A stretch of 32,023 nucleotides of DNA from the NCBI GenBank assembly GCA_045577675.1, contig JAZNIV010000050.1:1-32023 (forward strand), given 5' to 3'. Shown in pieces: positions 23,445 through 31,290 of the stretch. The notes beneath the pieces are model-generated. The model searched no databases. It saw nothing but the letters and a program-made list of their open reading frames with translations, and was not told the origin of the DNA. The stretch comes from UBA1738 sp045577675. Lineage in GTDB: Bacteria; Bacillota; Clostridia; UBA1381. Position 1 is the stretch's first letter. Each line of letters starts with the position of its first letter. Position numbers and translations under genes: made by a program.

Positions 23445-23469
23445 TTTAAGGGCGATGCCTTCACCGCCC
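23445..23469 (-). terminator. Probable terminator after upp
   Basis: Minus strand GGGCGGTG (23469-23462), AAGG, CATCGCCC (23457-23450), then TTAAATTTT. 8-bp stem with one G-U pair; the broken T-run suggests partial read-through into trmB. Confidence 0.65.
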
Positions 23470-23476
23470 AAAATAA

Positions 23477-24106
23477 TTAAAGTGTACCGAAAAGTCTGTC
23501 TCCGGCATCTCCAAGACCCGGAACAATATATCCGTTTTCATTCAATTTTTCATCAACCGCACCGCAGTATATATCGACATCGGGGTGTGCCTTTCTAAGT
23601 GCCTCAATCCCTTGTGGAGCCGCAATAATACAAACAAACTTAATCATATTCGCACCACGTTTTTTTATCATCGTAATTGCGTCAATTGCACTTCCTCCAG
23701 TTGCAAGCATCGGGTCAAGAACAAGCACCTGCCTCTCCTCAATATCAGTAGGCATCTTACAATAGTATTCAACAGGCTCTAAGGTTTCTTCATTTCTGTA
23801 AAGACCGATATGTCCGATTTTTGCAGCAGGAATAAGGTCCATAAGTGCATCTACCATTCCAAGTCCGGCTCTTAAAATCGGCACAAGTGCAACCTTTCTT
23901 TTTGTGCGTTTAGCTGTCATCTTTGTAATCGGAGTTTCAATATCATAGCTTTCAAGCTCCAAATCCTTTGTTGCCTCATAGCCTAAAAGCAGCCCGATTT
24001 CATGAGCACACTCACGAAAATCCTTTACAGATGTATTTTTATCACGCATAATTGACAGCTTATGCTGAATTAGCGGATGGTTCATTACAAATACTTTTTC
24101 GTCCAT
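23477..24106 (-). CDS. upp: Uracil phosphoribosyltransferase
   Basis: Converts uracil and PRPP to UMP. 209 residues, the standard length. Motifs: NHPLIQHKLSIMRDKNTS (9-26), PILRAGLGMVD (76-86), the PRPP loop LVLDPMLATGGSA (128-140), and the uracil-binding C-terminus NGYIVPGLGDAGDRLFGT (191-208). AAAGGA precedes the ATG, and a sigma-A promoter lies about 40 bp upstream. No PyrR-type leader or attenuator is visible in the short leader. Confidence 0.97.
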   Translation of the reverse strand: MDEKVFVMNHPLIQHKLSIMRDKNTSVKDFRECAHEIGLLLGYEATKDLELESYDIETPITKMTAKRTKRKVALVPILRAGLGMVDALMDLIPAAKIGHIGLYRNEETLEPVEYYCKMPTDIEERQVLVLDPMLATGGSAIDAITMIKKRGANMIKFVCIIAAPQGIEALRKAHPDVDIYCGAVDEKLNENGYIVPGLGDAGDRLFGTL

Positions 24107-24146
24107 TTTATGTAGATCCTTTCTAAATAAATTAACATTATCTACA

Positions 24147-24175
24147 ATTATATAACAAAATTCCCACTTTGTCTA
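24147..24175 (-). promoter_or_regulatory. Promoter of upp
   Basis: Minus strand TAGACA (24175-24170), 17 bp, TATAAT (24152-24147). Confidence 0.75.
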
Positions 24176-24182
24176 CATTTTT

Positions 24183-24590
24183 TTAAAATGATTTTTCTAT
24201 CTCGCTGAGTATTTTCCTATCAAATGTCAAAAGCCCATTAGCTGCTTTTACGTTGCACCAACGATACTCTGCTATTTCCTCCTGTTGAAGCTTTACAGCT
24301 TCACCGTTTCTTATAACAGCGAGAAAATAAACAGCGTCCTTTGTTACGCCCTCCCTCGGGCTATAAGTAGAAACAGCCCGAACTCCGCCGGTAAAAACAA
24401 CCCTTAGTCCGGTTTCCTCTAAAATTTCACGTGCAGCTGTTTCAAACTCCGTTTCATTAGCTTCTGTATGCCCTTTAGGGAATCCCCAATGACCTTTTGC
24501 GTTTCCTTTTTTATTTAATACAAGCAGGTATTCACGCACACCATTTTGAGTGCGGTAAATAACTGCACCACAGGATTTTTCATATTTCAT
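24183..24590 (-). CDS. Nudix hydrolase, Ap4A-pyrophosphatase type
   Basis: 135 residues with a complete Nudix box, GHTEANETEFETAAREILEETGL (about 40-62; fits GX5EX7REUXEEXGU). The start KYEKSCGAVIYR and the GHWGFPKGH lead-in are typical of asymmetric bis(5'-nucleosyl)-tetraphosphatases, which hydrolyse Ap4A-like dinucleotides, though related Nudix enzymes share this look. The start overlaps the stop of the upstream HAD gene (ATGA). Last gene of a three-gene operon; no clear terminator follows before the upp promoter. Confidence 0.9.
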   Translation of the reverse strand: MKYEKSCGAVIYRTQNGVREYLLVLNKKGNAKGHWGFPKGHTEANETEFETAAREILEETGLRVVFTGGVRAVSTYSPREGVTKDAVYFLAVIRNGEAVKLQQEEIAEYRWCNVKAANGLLTFDRKILSEIEKSF

Positions 24591-25153
24591 CTTCTCAGTT
24601 CCTTTATCTTATTTCCCTTAACAATATAAACCCTCTTTGCAAGCTCAAACATTGGGCTGTCATTCATTGAATCGGTATAAAACCCGTCAATTTCGCCATC
24701 AGGAAAATATTCCCTGAATATTTCCGGCTTTCTGTCCCTGAAACAAATTCTCCTTATCTCCCCCGTCTCAAGGTCAACGTCCGAGGCTATAACATGCTTA
24801 ATCCCAAGCCTTCTGCACATTTCATCAATCAAAAAGCTACAGCTTGCCGACAAAATAACGTCATCAGGCTTTTGATTATCAAGATAAAACTTTTTAATCC
24901 TGCTTTGTTTTTCGTCCCAGAACTGCGAAATGACCATACTATCCTTTGCATATAGAATAAGCCTTGACGCATAACGCTGTGCCGTTTCCATAAGCTCACT
25001 TACAGAAATACGGCACATTTTGTACCGCAACAGCATCTGCAGCATCTTTGGAAGCACCGAGATAAGTCGTGGATTTTTCTTTAATAAAAACAAGTAAAAA
25101 TCAACTACACTCTCTCCGTCATAAATCGTATTGTCAAAATCATATACATTCAT
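24587..25153 (-). CDS. HAD-superfamily phosphatase, SerB-like (HAD-IB)
   Basis: 188 residues. Catalytic motif 1 YDFDNTIYDG with Asp5 nucleophile and Asp7, motif 2 Ser in LSASCSF, and motif 4 GFYTDSMNDSPMFELA. A helical cap (about 20-90) lies between motifs 1 and 2, as in phosphoserine-phosphatase-like enzymes. No signal peptide. Start and stop overlap neighbours by ATGA on both sides, so it is translationally coupled within the operon. Substrate unknown; a phosphorylated small molecule is likely. Confidence 0.88.
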   Translation of the reverse strand: MNVYDFDNTIYDGESVVDFYLFLLKKNPRLISVLPKMLQMLLRYKMCRISVSELMETAQRYASRLILYAKDSMVISQFWDEKQSRIKKFYLDNQKPDDVILSASCSFLIDEMCRRLGIKHVIASDVDLETGEIRRICFRDRKPEIFREYFPDGEIDGFYTDSMNDSPMFELAKRVYIVKGNKIKELRR

Positions 25154-26298
25154 TCTCTAACCTCAACCGCCTGAATATAGGAAATATCTGAAAGCTTGTA
25201 ATTTTTGAGACAGGTGTTTTCAAAGGTGATATGCTCACCGTCCTTTAAACCGGGGTCATTAAAATAGATGTTTTCCTCGTCATACGAAACGGCTACCATT
25301 GAATGCGGATAACCCTCATAACGCACAATCACTCCGCAAGGAAAATTATCAAGTGCCTCGCAAATTGCCGCTCTTGCATCCTCGTCCGAAGTTATATTAA
25401 GCGTTGTTTCGCCTCTATTTTTTGTATTGAACTCTGCAAAATACTCTGACTTTTCAGACAGTGCAGGAACAAGCTCCAGTCCGAATGTTTTAGCAAGCTC
25501 CTCATGCGGTCCCATAAAGCTGCCGCTAAAGCCCTTATCAATATTATATTGTGCAACATCAAGCGGAGTTATGACAGTTTTTGTAACATTTGAGAAAAGC
25601 ATTGCATAAGAACAAACCCAGCAATATCCCCTTCCGTTATTTTCAAGCTCTAAATCAGGCTGTGACTGATAAAAATATGTAAATTCATAATCACCCGAGC
25701 CTGTCGAGATTACTTTCGGCTCTTTCGGTTCGACCTCGGTATTTTCCTCTTCAGATTTTTCCTCTTTTTGAGGATCCTCGTCATTATTTACAGGTTCTTC
25801 ATTTTTTGTAACCGACTTGTTTTCTGACGGTCTTTTTATGGTCTTATTGTCGGATTTAGTTTCCGTATCAAGAGCTTCCTCCGTTTTATTTGATTCAATA
25901 GTAACAGTTTTTGTTTCACCGTCATAGTCAATTTTATTGCCAAACGGCTCAACAAGATTTCTGACCGGTACAAATGTGTAGTCATTTCTTAAAACCATCG
26001 GCACATCCATTGTGCTGACCTCATCATTCACAGTAATCTCCGAAGAATCCTGAGTAAATATAACTGTAGTTTCCTCGTCTGATAAAACGACACTTCCGTT
26101 AGAAAATCCTATTTCAAGCTCCATCGCCTCAGCAATAGGTCTGAGCTGTACTAAGGTTTTGTCATTAACAATAACCGGCTTTTCATTAAAACTTAATGCT
26201 ATTCCGTTATATTTAACCGTCAAATCAGCTTCGGCACAAATGTTTTGCGGTGCTAAAGCTAACACTGCCGCTGCGACGGCTGAGAATATTTTCTTCAT
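25150..26298 (-). CDS. Secreted protein: copper-amine-oxidase N-terminal-like domain plus C39-like peptidase domain
   Basis: 382 residues. I start at the ATG at 26298, giving a clean signal peptide (MKKIFSAVAAAVLALAPQNICA); AAAGG lies 11 nt upstream. Residues about 28-135 resemble the copper amine oxidase N-terminal-like domain common on clostridial exoproteins (LVQLRPIAEAMELEI, DYTFVPVRNLVEPFG). Then a charged, disordered Glu/Lys linker (about 140-195), then a papain-like C39-type domain with candidate Cys226 (YCWVCSYAM), His332 (YPHSMVAV) and Asp348 (YFNDP). Probably a surface or secreted cysteine peptidase or an inactive relative. It heads an operon with cytoplasmic HAD and Nudix genes, an unexpected pairing. 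Confidence 0.82.
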   Translation of the reverse strand: MKKIFSAVAAAVLALAPQNICAEADLTVKYNGIALSFNEKPVIVNDKTLVQLRPIAEAMELEIGFSNGSVVLSDEETTVIFTQDSSEITVNDEVSTMDVPMVLRNDYTFVPVRNLVEPFGNKIDYDGETKTVTIESNKTEEALDTETKSDNKTIKRPSENKSVTKNEEPVNNDEDPQKEEKSEEENTEVEPKEPKVISTGSGDYEFTYFYQSQPDLELENNGRGYCWVCSYAMLFSNVTKTVITPLDVAQYNIDKGFSGSFMGPHEELAKTFGLELVPALSEKSEYFAEFNTKNRGETTLNITSDEDARAAICEALDNFPCGVIVRYEGYPHSMVAVSYDEENIYFNDPGLKDGEHITFENTCLKNYKLSDISYIQAVEVRE

Positions 26299-26433
26299 CA
26301 ATACAAACACCTTTCCTATTATAATACTTTTTATTTTATCATATTCTTCTACATTTTTCTACATATTTTCCTTTACATTTTCGTAACAATTCTTACTTTT
26401 TTGAAAATTATACTAAAAAACTTAAAAAAAGCC

Positions 26434-26462
26434 TTGTAAAATTTTAAATATGATGTTATAAT
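26434..26462 (+). promoter_or_regulatory. Promoter of secG
   Basis: TTGTAA (26434-26439), 17 bp, TATAAT (26457-26462), 36 bp before the ATG. Confidence 0.8.
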
Positions 26463-26498
26463 AGATGTGTTATATATTTGAATAGGAGGTTACTGCAG

Positions 26499-26741
26499 AT
26501 GAATACGGTATTTTTGGTATTGCACATTATCGTAACTGTTGCTTTGATAGCTGTTGTGCTGTTGCAGGAGGGTAAAGACCCGGGAATGAAAGGAATTGCA
26601 GGTTCTTCACCTGATGCCGGAGACTCATTCTTCAGCAAAAATTCAGGAAGAACAAAAGCTTCTATGTTTTCTAAAATGACTACATCTTTAGCTGTTCTTT
26701 TCTTAATAACTACTGTCGTTCTTTGTATTTTGAACGCATAA
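26499..26741 (+). CDS. secG: Preprotein translocase subunit SecG
   Basis: 80-residue inner-membrane subunit that assists SecYEG protein export. Two hydrophobic helices (about 4-22 and 53-77) flank the family loop QEGKDPGMKGIAGSS...FFSKNSGRTKASMFSKMT. The start is the ATG at 26499, with AGGAGG 10 nt upstream; an in-frame TTG at 26478 lies upstream of the ribosome site. Monocistronic, with its own promoter and terminator. Confidence 0.94.
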   Translation: MNTVFLVLHIIVTVALIAVVLLQEGKDPGMKGIAGSSPDAGDSFFSKNSGRTKASMFSKMTTSLAVLFLITTVVLCILNA

Positions 26742-26756
26742 ATTACGGTTACTTTA

Positions 26757-26784
26757 GCGGTACAGCTTTTGCTGTACCGTTTTT
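26757..26784 (+). terminator. Terminator of secG
   Basis: CGGTACAGC (26758-26766), TTTT, GCTGTACCG (26771-26779), then TTTTT. Confidence 0.92.
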
Positions 26785-26862
26785 GTATAAGCATAAACGA
26801 GAATTTTTCTTTACAAAAGCTTAAAACTGTAGCAATTTACTTATCATTATCAAGTCAATTTA

Positions 26863-26902
26863 AAAGACCGCATATCCATAAATTGCGGTCTTTCTGTTTT
26901 TT
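26863..26902. terminator. Bidirectional terminator between secG and the heparinase-like gene
   Basis: AAAGACCGCA (26863-26872) pairs with TGCGGTCTTT (26884-26893). The plus strand continues CTGTTTTTT and the minus strand continues in a T-run, so it can end the leftward gene as well. Confidence 0.85.
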
Positions 26903-26914
26903 AATTATTCTATT

Positions 26915-28474
26915 CTATTTTTTTATTGCAATTCTGACTCTGCCCTTAGTTTCTGCGTCCTTGATATGGAACACAAGGCGGTAGACATAATCATAGCTTT
27001 TTGATTTCACTAATTCCACCCTGAGTGCAAGATTTCCGTCCCATACTATTGAGCCGTCACCGATTAAAATTCTGTCACCTGATAAAATAGGCTTATTCTT
27101 CATTATCATAATAATTCGTAAATCGTCATTTTTTTCAAGCTCGTAATCATCAGTAATTATCACATACTTTTCCTCAGCCTCAACACTTCTAATCCAGCTT
27201 ATAACGCCGGCATCCTTTGGATATGTCCTCGAAAGGTCGATGGTAAGGCCGTTTTCCATTTTTTCAACCACAGCATTTTTTGTATTAGCAAACTGCGTAA
27301 AGCCGTTAATTACCGGCAGATTATGTGACCTTTCCAAATCTACAACATACGGTTCATTTTCAAGATATGCCATAAAGTTTCCAGCAGAAGAGCTTCCTCC
27401 CTTAACTGCAACAGAAAAGTCTTTCGTCTTTTTAACAAACAGGTCCATACTCTCGATATAACCACATTCCTGTTCGTCAAAGTTATCGCCGTATTGCATA
27501 ATTTCTGATGCAAATTTGATTGAATAAAGCTTATGGAACAGATTGATACTTTCAGGAAGGCTCTTTTCCGAAATTTTAATAAACTCACTTGCACCAAAGT
27601 CCATCAGCTTCTTATAATCCATACGCTTTCCGAAAAGATAAGCTCTTGCTCCGTCCTCTTCGGTAACAGTCTCAGAAAATCCGTCGCTGCCAATATGTGC
27701 CTTGTAAATACTGTCCGCAACAAATTTTATTTTTTCATCGCTGTAAATGGCAAACTTCTGGTCTGTTACATTGTAAAGAAGTTCAAGAACATCAAAGATA
27801 TACGCAGACCAACGGTAAAGACTCTGCTCCGATTTTGCTTTTATACCATTTTCGGTGTACTCACCAAGAAAAATATCTATAACAGCAAGCACCTTATCTA
27901 CAACTGCTCTTCGCTTTTCCTCATTAGGTTCTGCAAACATACAAGCTGTAAGCGTATGTGCCACATTTTCAGGGGTTAATTGTTTTGCCTCGCGAAACGG
28001 TTCAAGTACACGCCTTTGTACCTCAGAAACCATTCGTTTTTTTACTAAAAGCGGCAGCTCCTTACGAAACAGATGCACGCACAGTGTTAAAAGTTGTGCA
28101 GTTCTTGCGGCATTCACATCAAACCTTGCAGCTTCCGTATCCCTTAAATTCCCTGTACCGTCCGGCAATATCCACGTACTTTCCTCACAAATACACCATA
28201 TTCCGTCGATGATGTCATTTAAAAATCTTCCCTTACGTTCTGCAAATTCCGCAACAGCAAGCGATGCAAGTGCAACTCTTCTTTTTCTATATTTATCCTT
28301 AAAGGTACTGCTGTGTGAATCGGTATACATAGATGCCGTAAGCACACCCCAGTCATTATTTAAATACTTTTTACCTTCATCAACCGCCTCTTTATAAACA
28401 CCTTCCGGTACCTCCTTTAATGTAAAAAGGTCCAGCTCGTTCTGCGGCCATAACTCATATTCAGTAAACAGCAA
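26915..28474 (-). CDS. Heparinase II/III-like protein, cytoplasmic
   Basis: 519 residues. The N-terminal two-thirds look like an all-alpha toroid (AVAEFAERKGRFLNDIIDGIWCICEESTWILP, RFDVNAARTAQLL). The C-terminal third is beta-rich, with KGGSSSAGNFMAYLENEPYVVDLER resembling the heparinase II/III active-site strand region. Such enzymes cleave uronic-acid-containing polysaccharides by beta-elimination. There is no signal peptide, so it would act on imported oligosaccharides or have another role. Start is a TTG at 28472-28474, supported by GGGGGTG just upstream and no ATG nearby. Catalytic residues were not mapped with certainty. Confidence 0.72.
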   Translation of the reverse strand: MLFTEYELWPQNELDLFTLKEVPEGVYKEAVDEGKKYLNNDWGVLTASMYTDSHSSTFKDKYRKRRVALASLAVAEFAERKGRFLNDIIDGIWCICEESTWILPDGTGNLRDTEAARFDVNAARTAQLLTLCVHLFRKELPLLVKKRMVSEVQRRVLEPFREAKQLTPENVAHTLTACMFAEPNEEKRRAVVDKVLAVIDIFLGEYTENGIKAKSEQSLYRWSAYIFDVLELLYNVTDQKFAIYSDEKIKFVADSIYKAHIGSDGFSETVTEEDGARAYLFGKRMDYKKLMDFGASEFIKISEKSLPESINLFHKLYSIKFASEIMQYGDNFDEQECGYIESMDLFVKKTKDFSVAVKGGSSSAGNFMAYLENEPYVVDLERSHNLPVINGFTQFANTKNAVVEKMENGLTIDLSRTYPKDAGVISWIRSVEAEEKYVIITDDYELEKNDDLRIIMIMKNKPILSGDRILIGDGSIVWDGNLALRVELVKSKSYDYVYRLVFHIKDAETKGRVRIAIKK

Positions 28475-28504
28475 TATAACACCCCCTGTTTAACTCAAAT
28501 TAAT

Positions 28505-28549
28505 ACCTAAGTAGGTTAATATTATACCAAATTTCTACATTATTTTCAA
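28505..28549 (-). promoter_or_regulatory. Promoter and operator-like repeat of the heparinase-like gene
   Basis: Minus strand TTGAAA (28549-28544), 17 bp, TATAAT (28526-28521). The predicted start (~28514) lies within ACCTA-AG-TAGGT (28505-28516), an inverted repeat with partly symmetric AT-rich flanks, placed where a repressor would block initiation. Confidence 0.65.
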
Positions 28550-28554
28550 GCATT

Positions 28555-29493
28555 CTAATTATATCCCAAAAGTCCGCGAACCGAAACCTCACCCGAGTTT
28601 ACTGCAAAGCTCTTACCGTCAACCTCGACTAAAAGCTCGCCGTTTTCCGTTATATCTACAGCATAAGCAGACTGCTCGATTCCGTTCCTTATAATTACAA
28701 CCTCTCGGTTTAGTGTCACGCATTTTTTTGCATATTCATCTTTTAAAGCTTCAAAGCCTTTTTCAAGGAATTTATCATACAGCCCAAAAAATTCCGAAAG
28801 GATATCTGCCGCGAGCTTTTCCCTGCTGTGCTTTCTGCATGTTTCACGGTATAAAGACGTTGCTTTTTCAATCAGGTCAATTCCAAAAACCTCATTATTG
28901 ACATTTACCCCTATTCCTACAATAACCCTGTTAACCCTGTCAATTTCAGCTGACATTTCGGTTAGGATACCGCAGATTTTCTTGTCACCAATCAAAACGT
29001 CATTCGGCCACTTAATCCTTGAGCCCTTAATCGCTCTGCACACACTAAGCCCTGCAACAAGAGTCAGAACAGACACGTCACCGGCTGAAATTTCCGGCTC
29101 CAGATAAAGGCTCATACAAATTCCGCATCCTGAAGGTGATGTCCATTTACGTCCCAGTCTGCCTCTGCCGCCTGTTTGTGTTTCTGCAATAAACACACTT
29201 TTATCCGGCACGTTTTCAGCACGTTTTGCCTCTATATTAGTAGAATCAACCGAGTTAAAATAATAAACCTTGCCCGGAACACTTTTTTTTATAATCTCCG
29301 GATTAATCCGGTCCGGTGCAAAGCCTAAAACATACCCCTTGCTCGGAACAGAATTAATTTCAAATCCATCTTTTCTTAAGCTGTTAATATTTTTCCAGAT
29401 ACCGCTTCGGCTTATTCCAAGCTTTTTCGACAGCTCTTCACCCGAAACAAAGCCATCTGCAGACTTTAGCATCTCCAAAATTTTATATTTCAT
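28555..29493 (-). CDS. birA: Bifunctional biotin-protein ligase / biotin operon repressor BirA
   Basis: Activates biotin with ATP and attaches it to carboxylase carrier domains; the N-terminal winged helix allows biotin-dependent repression. 312 residues: HTH about 4-55 (SGEELSKKLGISRSGIWKNINSLRKDGFEI), catalytic domain with STN (85-87), the adenylate-binding loop GGRGRLGRKW (108-117), KWPNDVL (161-167) with the biotin-contact Lys, CGILTEM and VGIGVNV, and a C-terminal SH3-like domain (about 265-310). GGTGATG lies before the ATG. No biotin synthesis or carboxylase genes lie nearby. Confidence 0.95.
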   Translation of the reverse strand: MKYKILEMLKSADGFVSGEELSKKLGISRSGIWKNINSLRKDGFEINSVPSKGYVLGFAPDRINPEIIKKSVPGKVYYFNSVDSTNIEAKRAENVPDKSVFIAETQTGGRGRLGRKWTSPSGCGICMSLYLEPEISAGDVSVLTLVAGLSVCRAIKGSRIKWPNDVLIGDKKICGILTEMSAEIDRVNRVIVGIGVNVNNEVFGIDLIEKATSLYRETCRKHSREKLAADILSEFFGLYDKFLEKGFEALKDEYAKKCVTLNREVVIIRNGIEQSAYAVDITENGELLVEVDGKSFAVNSGEVSVRGLLGYN

Positions 29494-29523
29494 ATTTCAT
29501 CACCATATTTTTTTGTTACCTTT

Positions 29524-29552
29524 ATTATAATACCTAATGTAAATATTGTCAA
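29524..29552 (-). promoter_or_regulatory. Promoter of birA
   Basis: Minus strand TTGACA (29552-29547), 17 bp, TATAAT (29529-29524); a fully consensus promoter 31 bp before the ATG. Confidence 0.85.
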
Positions 29553-29558
29553 ATCATT

Positions 29559-29605
29559 TCAAGGTTACATAATTTTCTTTACAGGCAGATTACATCAAGG
29601 TTACA
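29559..29605 (+). repeat. Direct repeat TCAAGGTTACA, two copies
   Basis: The 11-mer occurs at 29559-29569 and 29595-29605, 36 bp apart, between the birA promoter and the DnaA boxes. A related inverted half, GTTACC, is at 29515-29520. May be a binding site; the known BirA operators I recall do not match it well. Confidence 0.5.
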
Positions 29606-29612
29606 ATCCACT

Positions 29613-29719
29613 TTATCCACGCACTTATCCCTCAAAATCCTCAGATTTTTTGTCACAAAACCGCATAATATTCACTTATCCACACCTCGTCTGTTGATAT
29701 GTTTATAACCTTATCCACA
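29613..29719 (+). other. DnaA-box cluster in the birA-glyS intergenic region
   Basis: The 383-bp gap between divergent birA and glyS holds no ORF but several DnaA boxes (consensus TTWTNCACA). TTATCCACA occurs perfectly at 29676-29684 and 29711-29719. TTATCCACG is at 29613-29621 (one mismatch), TTTGTCACA at 29649-29657 (one mismatch) and TTATCCCTC at 29625-29633 (weak). All are in the same orientation. The DNA from about 29745 to 29865 is strikingly AT-rich. Could be a replication origin, a DnaA-titration locus, or DnaA-controlled promoters for birA and glyS. Confidence 0.7.
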
Positions 29720-29804
29720 CAAAATCAGTTGACATAAAGTTCCAAATTTTCCATATCAAAGAAATTAATTTTACATTAATATTATCAAAAAAGACGGTTT
29801 TCTA

Positions 29805-29833
29805 TTGACAAAACCTTTATTTTTAAGTAAACT
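29805..29833 (+). promoter_or_regulatory. Probable promoter of glyS
   Basis: TTGACA (29805-29810), 17 bp, TAAACT (29828-29833). A perfect TATAAT occurs at 29835-29840 but is 24 bp from this -35. No T-box leader is visible in the short 5' region. Confidence 0.55.
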
Positions 29834-29876
29834 ATATAATATATGCTTAAAATAATAAGGAAATGGGTGTTTTAAC

Positions 29877-31268
29877 GTGAAAAATTCTGAGAAAACAATG
29901 GAAAAAATCGTTGCACTTTGTAAAGGCAGAGGCTTTGTTTATGCAGGCAGCGAAATATACGGCGGTCTTGCCAACACATGGGACTATGGCCCTTTAGGTG
30001 TTGAGTTCAAGAACAACATAAAAAAAGCATGGTGGAAAAAGTTTATTCAGGAATCAAAATACAACGTTGGTGTTGACTGTGCTATTTTAATGAACCCTGA
30101 AACCTGGGTTGCCTCAGGTCACCTTGGCGGTTTTTCAGACCCGCTTATGGACTGTAAGGAATGTCATGCACGTCACAGAGCAGACAAGCTGATTGAGGAT
30201 TATGCTCATGAAAACGGCGAGGACGTTACAGTTGACGGTTGGAGCAACGAAAAAATGGTGGAATACATAACCGAGCATGGTATTGTATGCCCTGAATGCG
30301 GTAAGCAGAACTTTACTGATATAAGACAATTTAACCTGATGTTTAAGACCTTTCAGGGAGTTACGGAGGATTCTTCTGCAACAGTTTACCTGCGTCCTGA
30401 AACAGCACAGGGAATTTTTGTAAACTTCAAGAACGTTCAGCGTACATCAAGAAAGAAAATGCCTTTTGGTATCGGTCAGATAGGTAAATCCTTCAGAAAT
30501 GAAATTACACCGGGTAACTTTACATTCAGAACCCGCGAATTTGAACAGATGGAGCTTGAATTCTTCTGTAAGCCGGGCGAGGATATGGAATGGTTCTATT
30601 ATTGGAAGGATTTCTGTATGAACTGGCTCAAAACTCTCGGTATAAGAGAAGAAAATCTTCGTTTCCGTGACCACTCACCGGAAGAGCTTGCATTCTATTC
30701 AAAAGGCACATCCGATATTGAATTTGTATTCCCGTTTGGTTGGGGCGAGCTTTGGGGTATTGCTGACAGAACTGACTACGACCTTCTGCAGCATCAGAAT
30801 CATTCCGGCGAAAGTATGGAATACATCGACCAGATTACAGGCGAAAGATATGTTCCGTACTGCGTAGAGCCGTCACTCGGTGCAGACCGTGTTACACTTG
30901 CTTTCTTGGTTGAAGCTTATGATGAAGAGGATTTAGGAGATGGCGACTCACGTGTTGTTCTCCGCTTCCACCCTGCTTTAGCTCCTGTAAAAGCTGCTGT
31001 TCTTCCGCTTTCTAAGAAGCTTAATGAAGGTGCCCAAAAGGTATTTGATGAGCTTTCACAGAAGTTCAATATGGAATATGACGATGCCGGCTCAATCGGT
31101 AAACGTTACCGCAGACAGGACGAAATTGGAACACCATTCTGTATTACTTATGACTTTGATTCAGAAGAGGATGGTGCGGTTACGGTACGTGACAGAGATA
31201 CAATGGAGCAGCAGAGAATTAAAATATGTGATTTAGAGGCATTCTTAAATGAAAAGCTTGCGTTCTAA
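29877..31268 (+). CDS. glyS: Glycyl-tRNA synthetase, single-chain alpha2 type
   Basis: Charges tRNA-Gly. 463 residues, class II synthetase of the homodimeric type rather than the GlyQ/GlyS tetramer. Visible: KGRGFVYAGSEIYGGLANTWDYGPLG at the N-terminus, a zinc-type set CKEC (93-96) and CPEC (138-141), motif 2 RPETAQGIF with FRNEITP and FRTREFEQMELE (about 173-228), motif 3 in PSLGADRVTLAFL, and a C-terminal anticodon-binding domain (about 355-460). Starts with GTG at 29877, with GGGTG 7 nt upstream; an ATG seven codons later has a poor ribosome site. Followed 22 nt on by mscL. Confidence 0.95.
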   Translation: MKNSEKTMEKIVALCKGRGFVYAGSEIYGGLANTWDYGPLGVEFKNNIKKAWWKKFIQESKYNVGVDCAILMNPETWVASGHLGGFSDPLMDCKECHARHRADKLIEDYAHENGEDVTVDGWSNEKMVEYITEHGIVCPECGKQNFTDIRQFNLMFKTFQGVTEDSSATVYLRPETAQGIFVNFKNVQRTSRKKMPFGIGQIGKSFRNEITPGNFTFRTREFEQMELEFFCKPGEDMEWFYYWKDFCMNWLKTLGIREENLRFRDHSPEELAFYSKGTSDIEFVFPFGWGELWGIADRTDYDLLQHQNHSGESMEYIDQITGERYVPYCVEPSLGADRVTLAFLVEAYDEEDLGDGDSRVVLRFHPALAPVKAAVLPLSKKLNEGAQKVFDELSQKFNMEYDDAGSIGKRYRRQDEIGTPFCITYDFDSEEDGAVTVRDRDTMEQQRIKICDLEAFLNEKLAF

Positions 31269-31290
31269 TGAAGAGAGGAAGGTTATACTA

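Noticed and set aside
27855..28397. 180-codon plus-strand ORF inside the heparinase-like gene
   Set aside because: Ser/Thr-rich shadow of the opposite strand, without a start signal.
29720..29876. T-box leader for glyS
   Set aside because: No specifier stem, T-box sequence or terminator/antiterminator pair between the promoter and the start codon.
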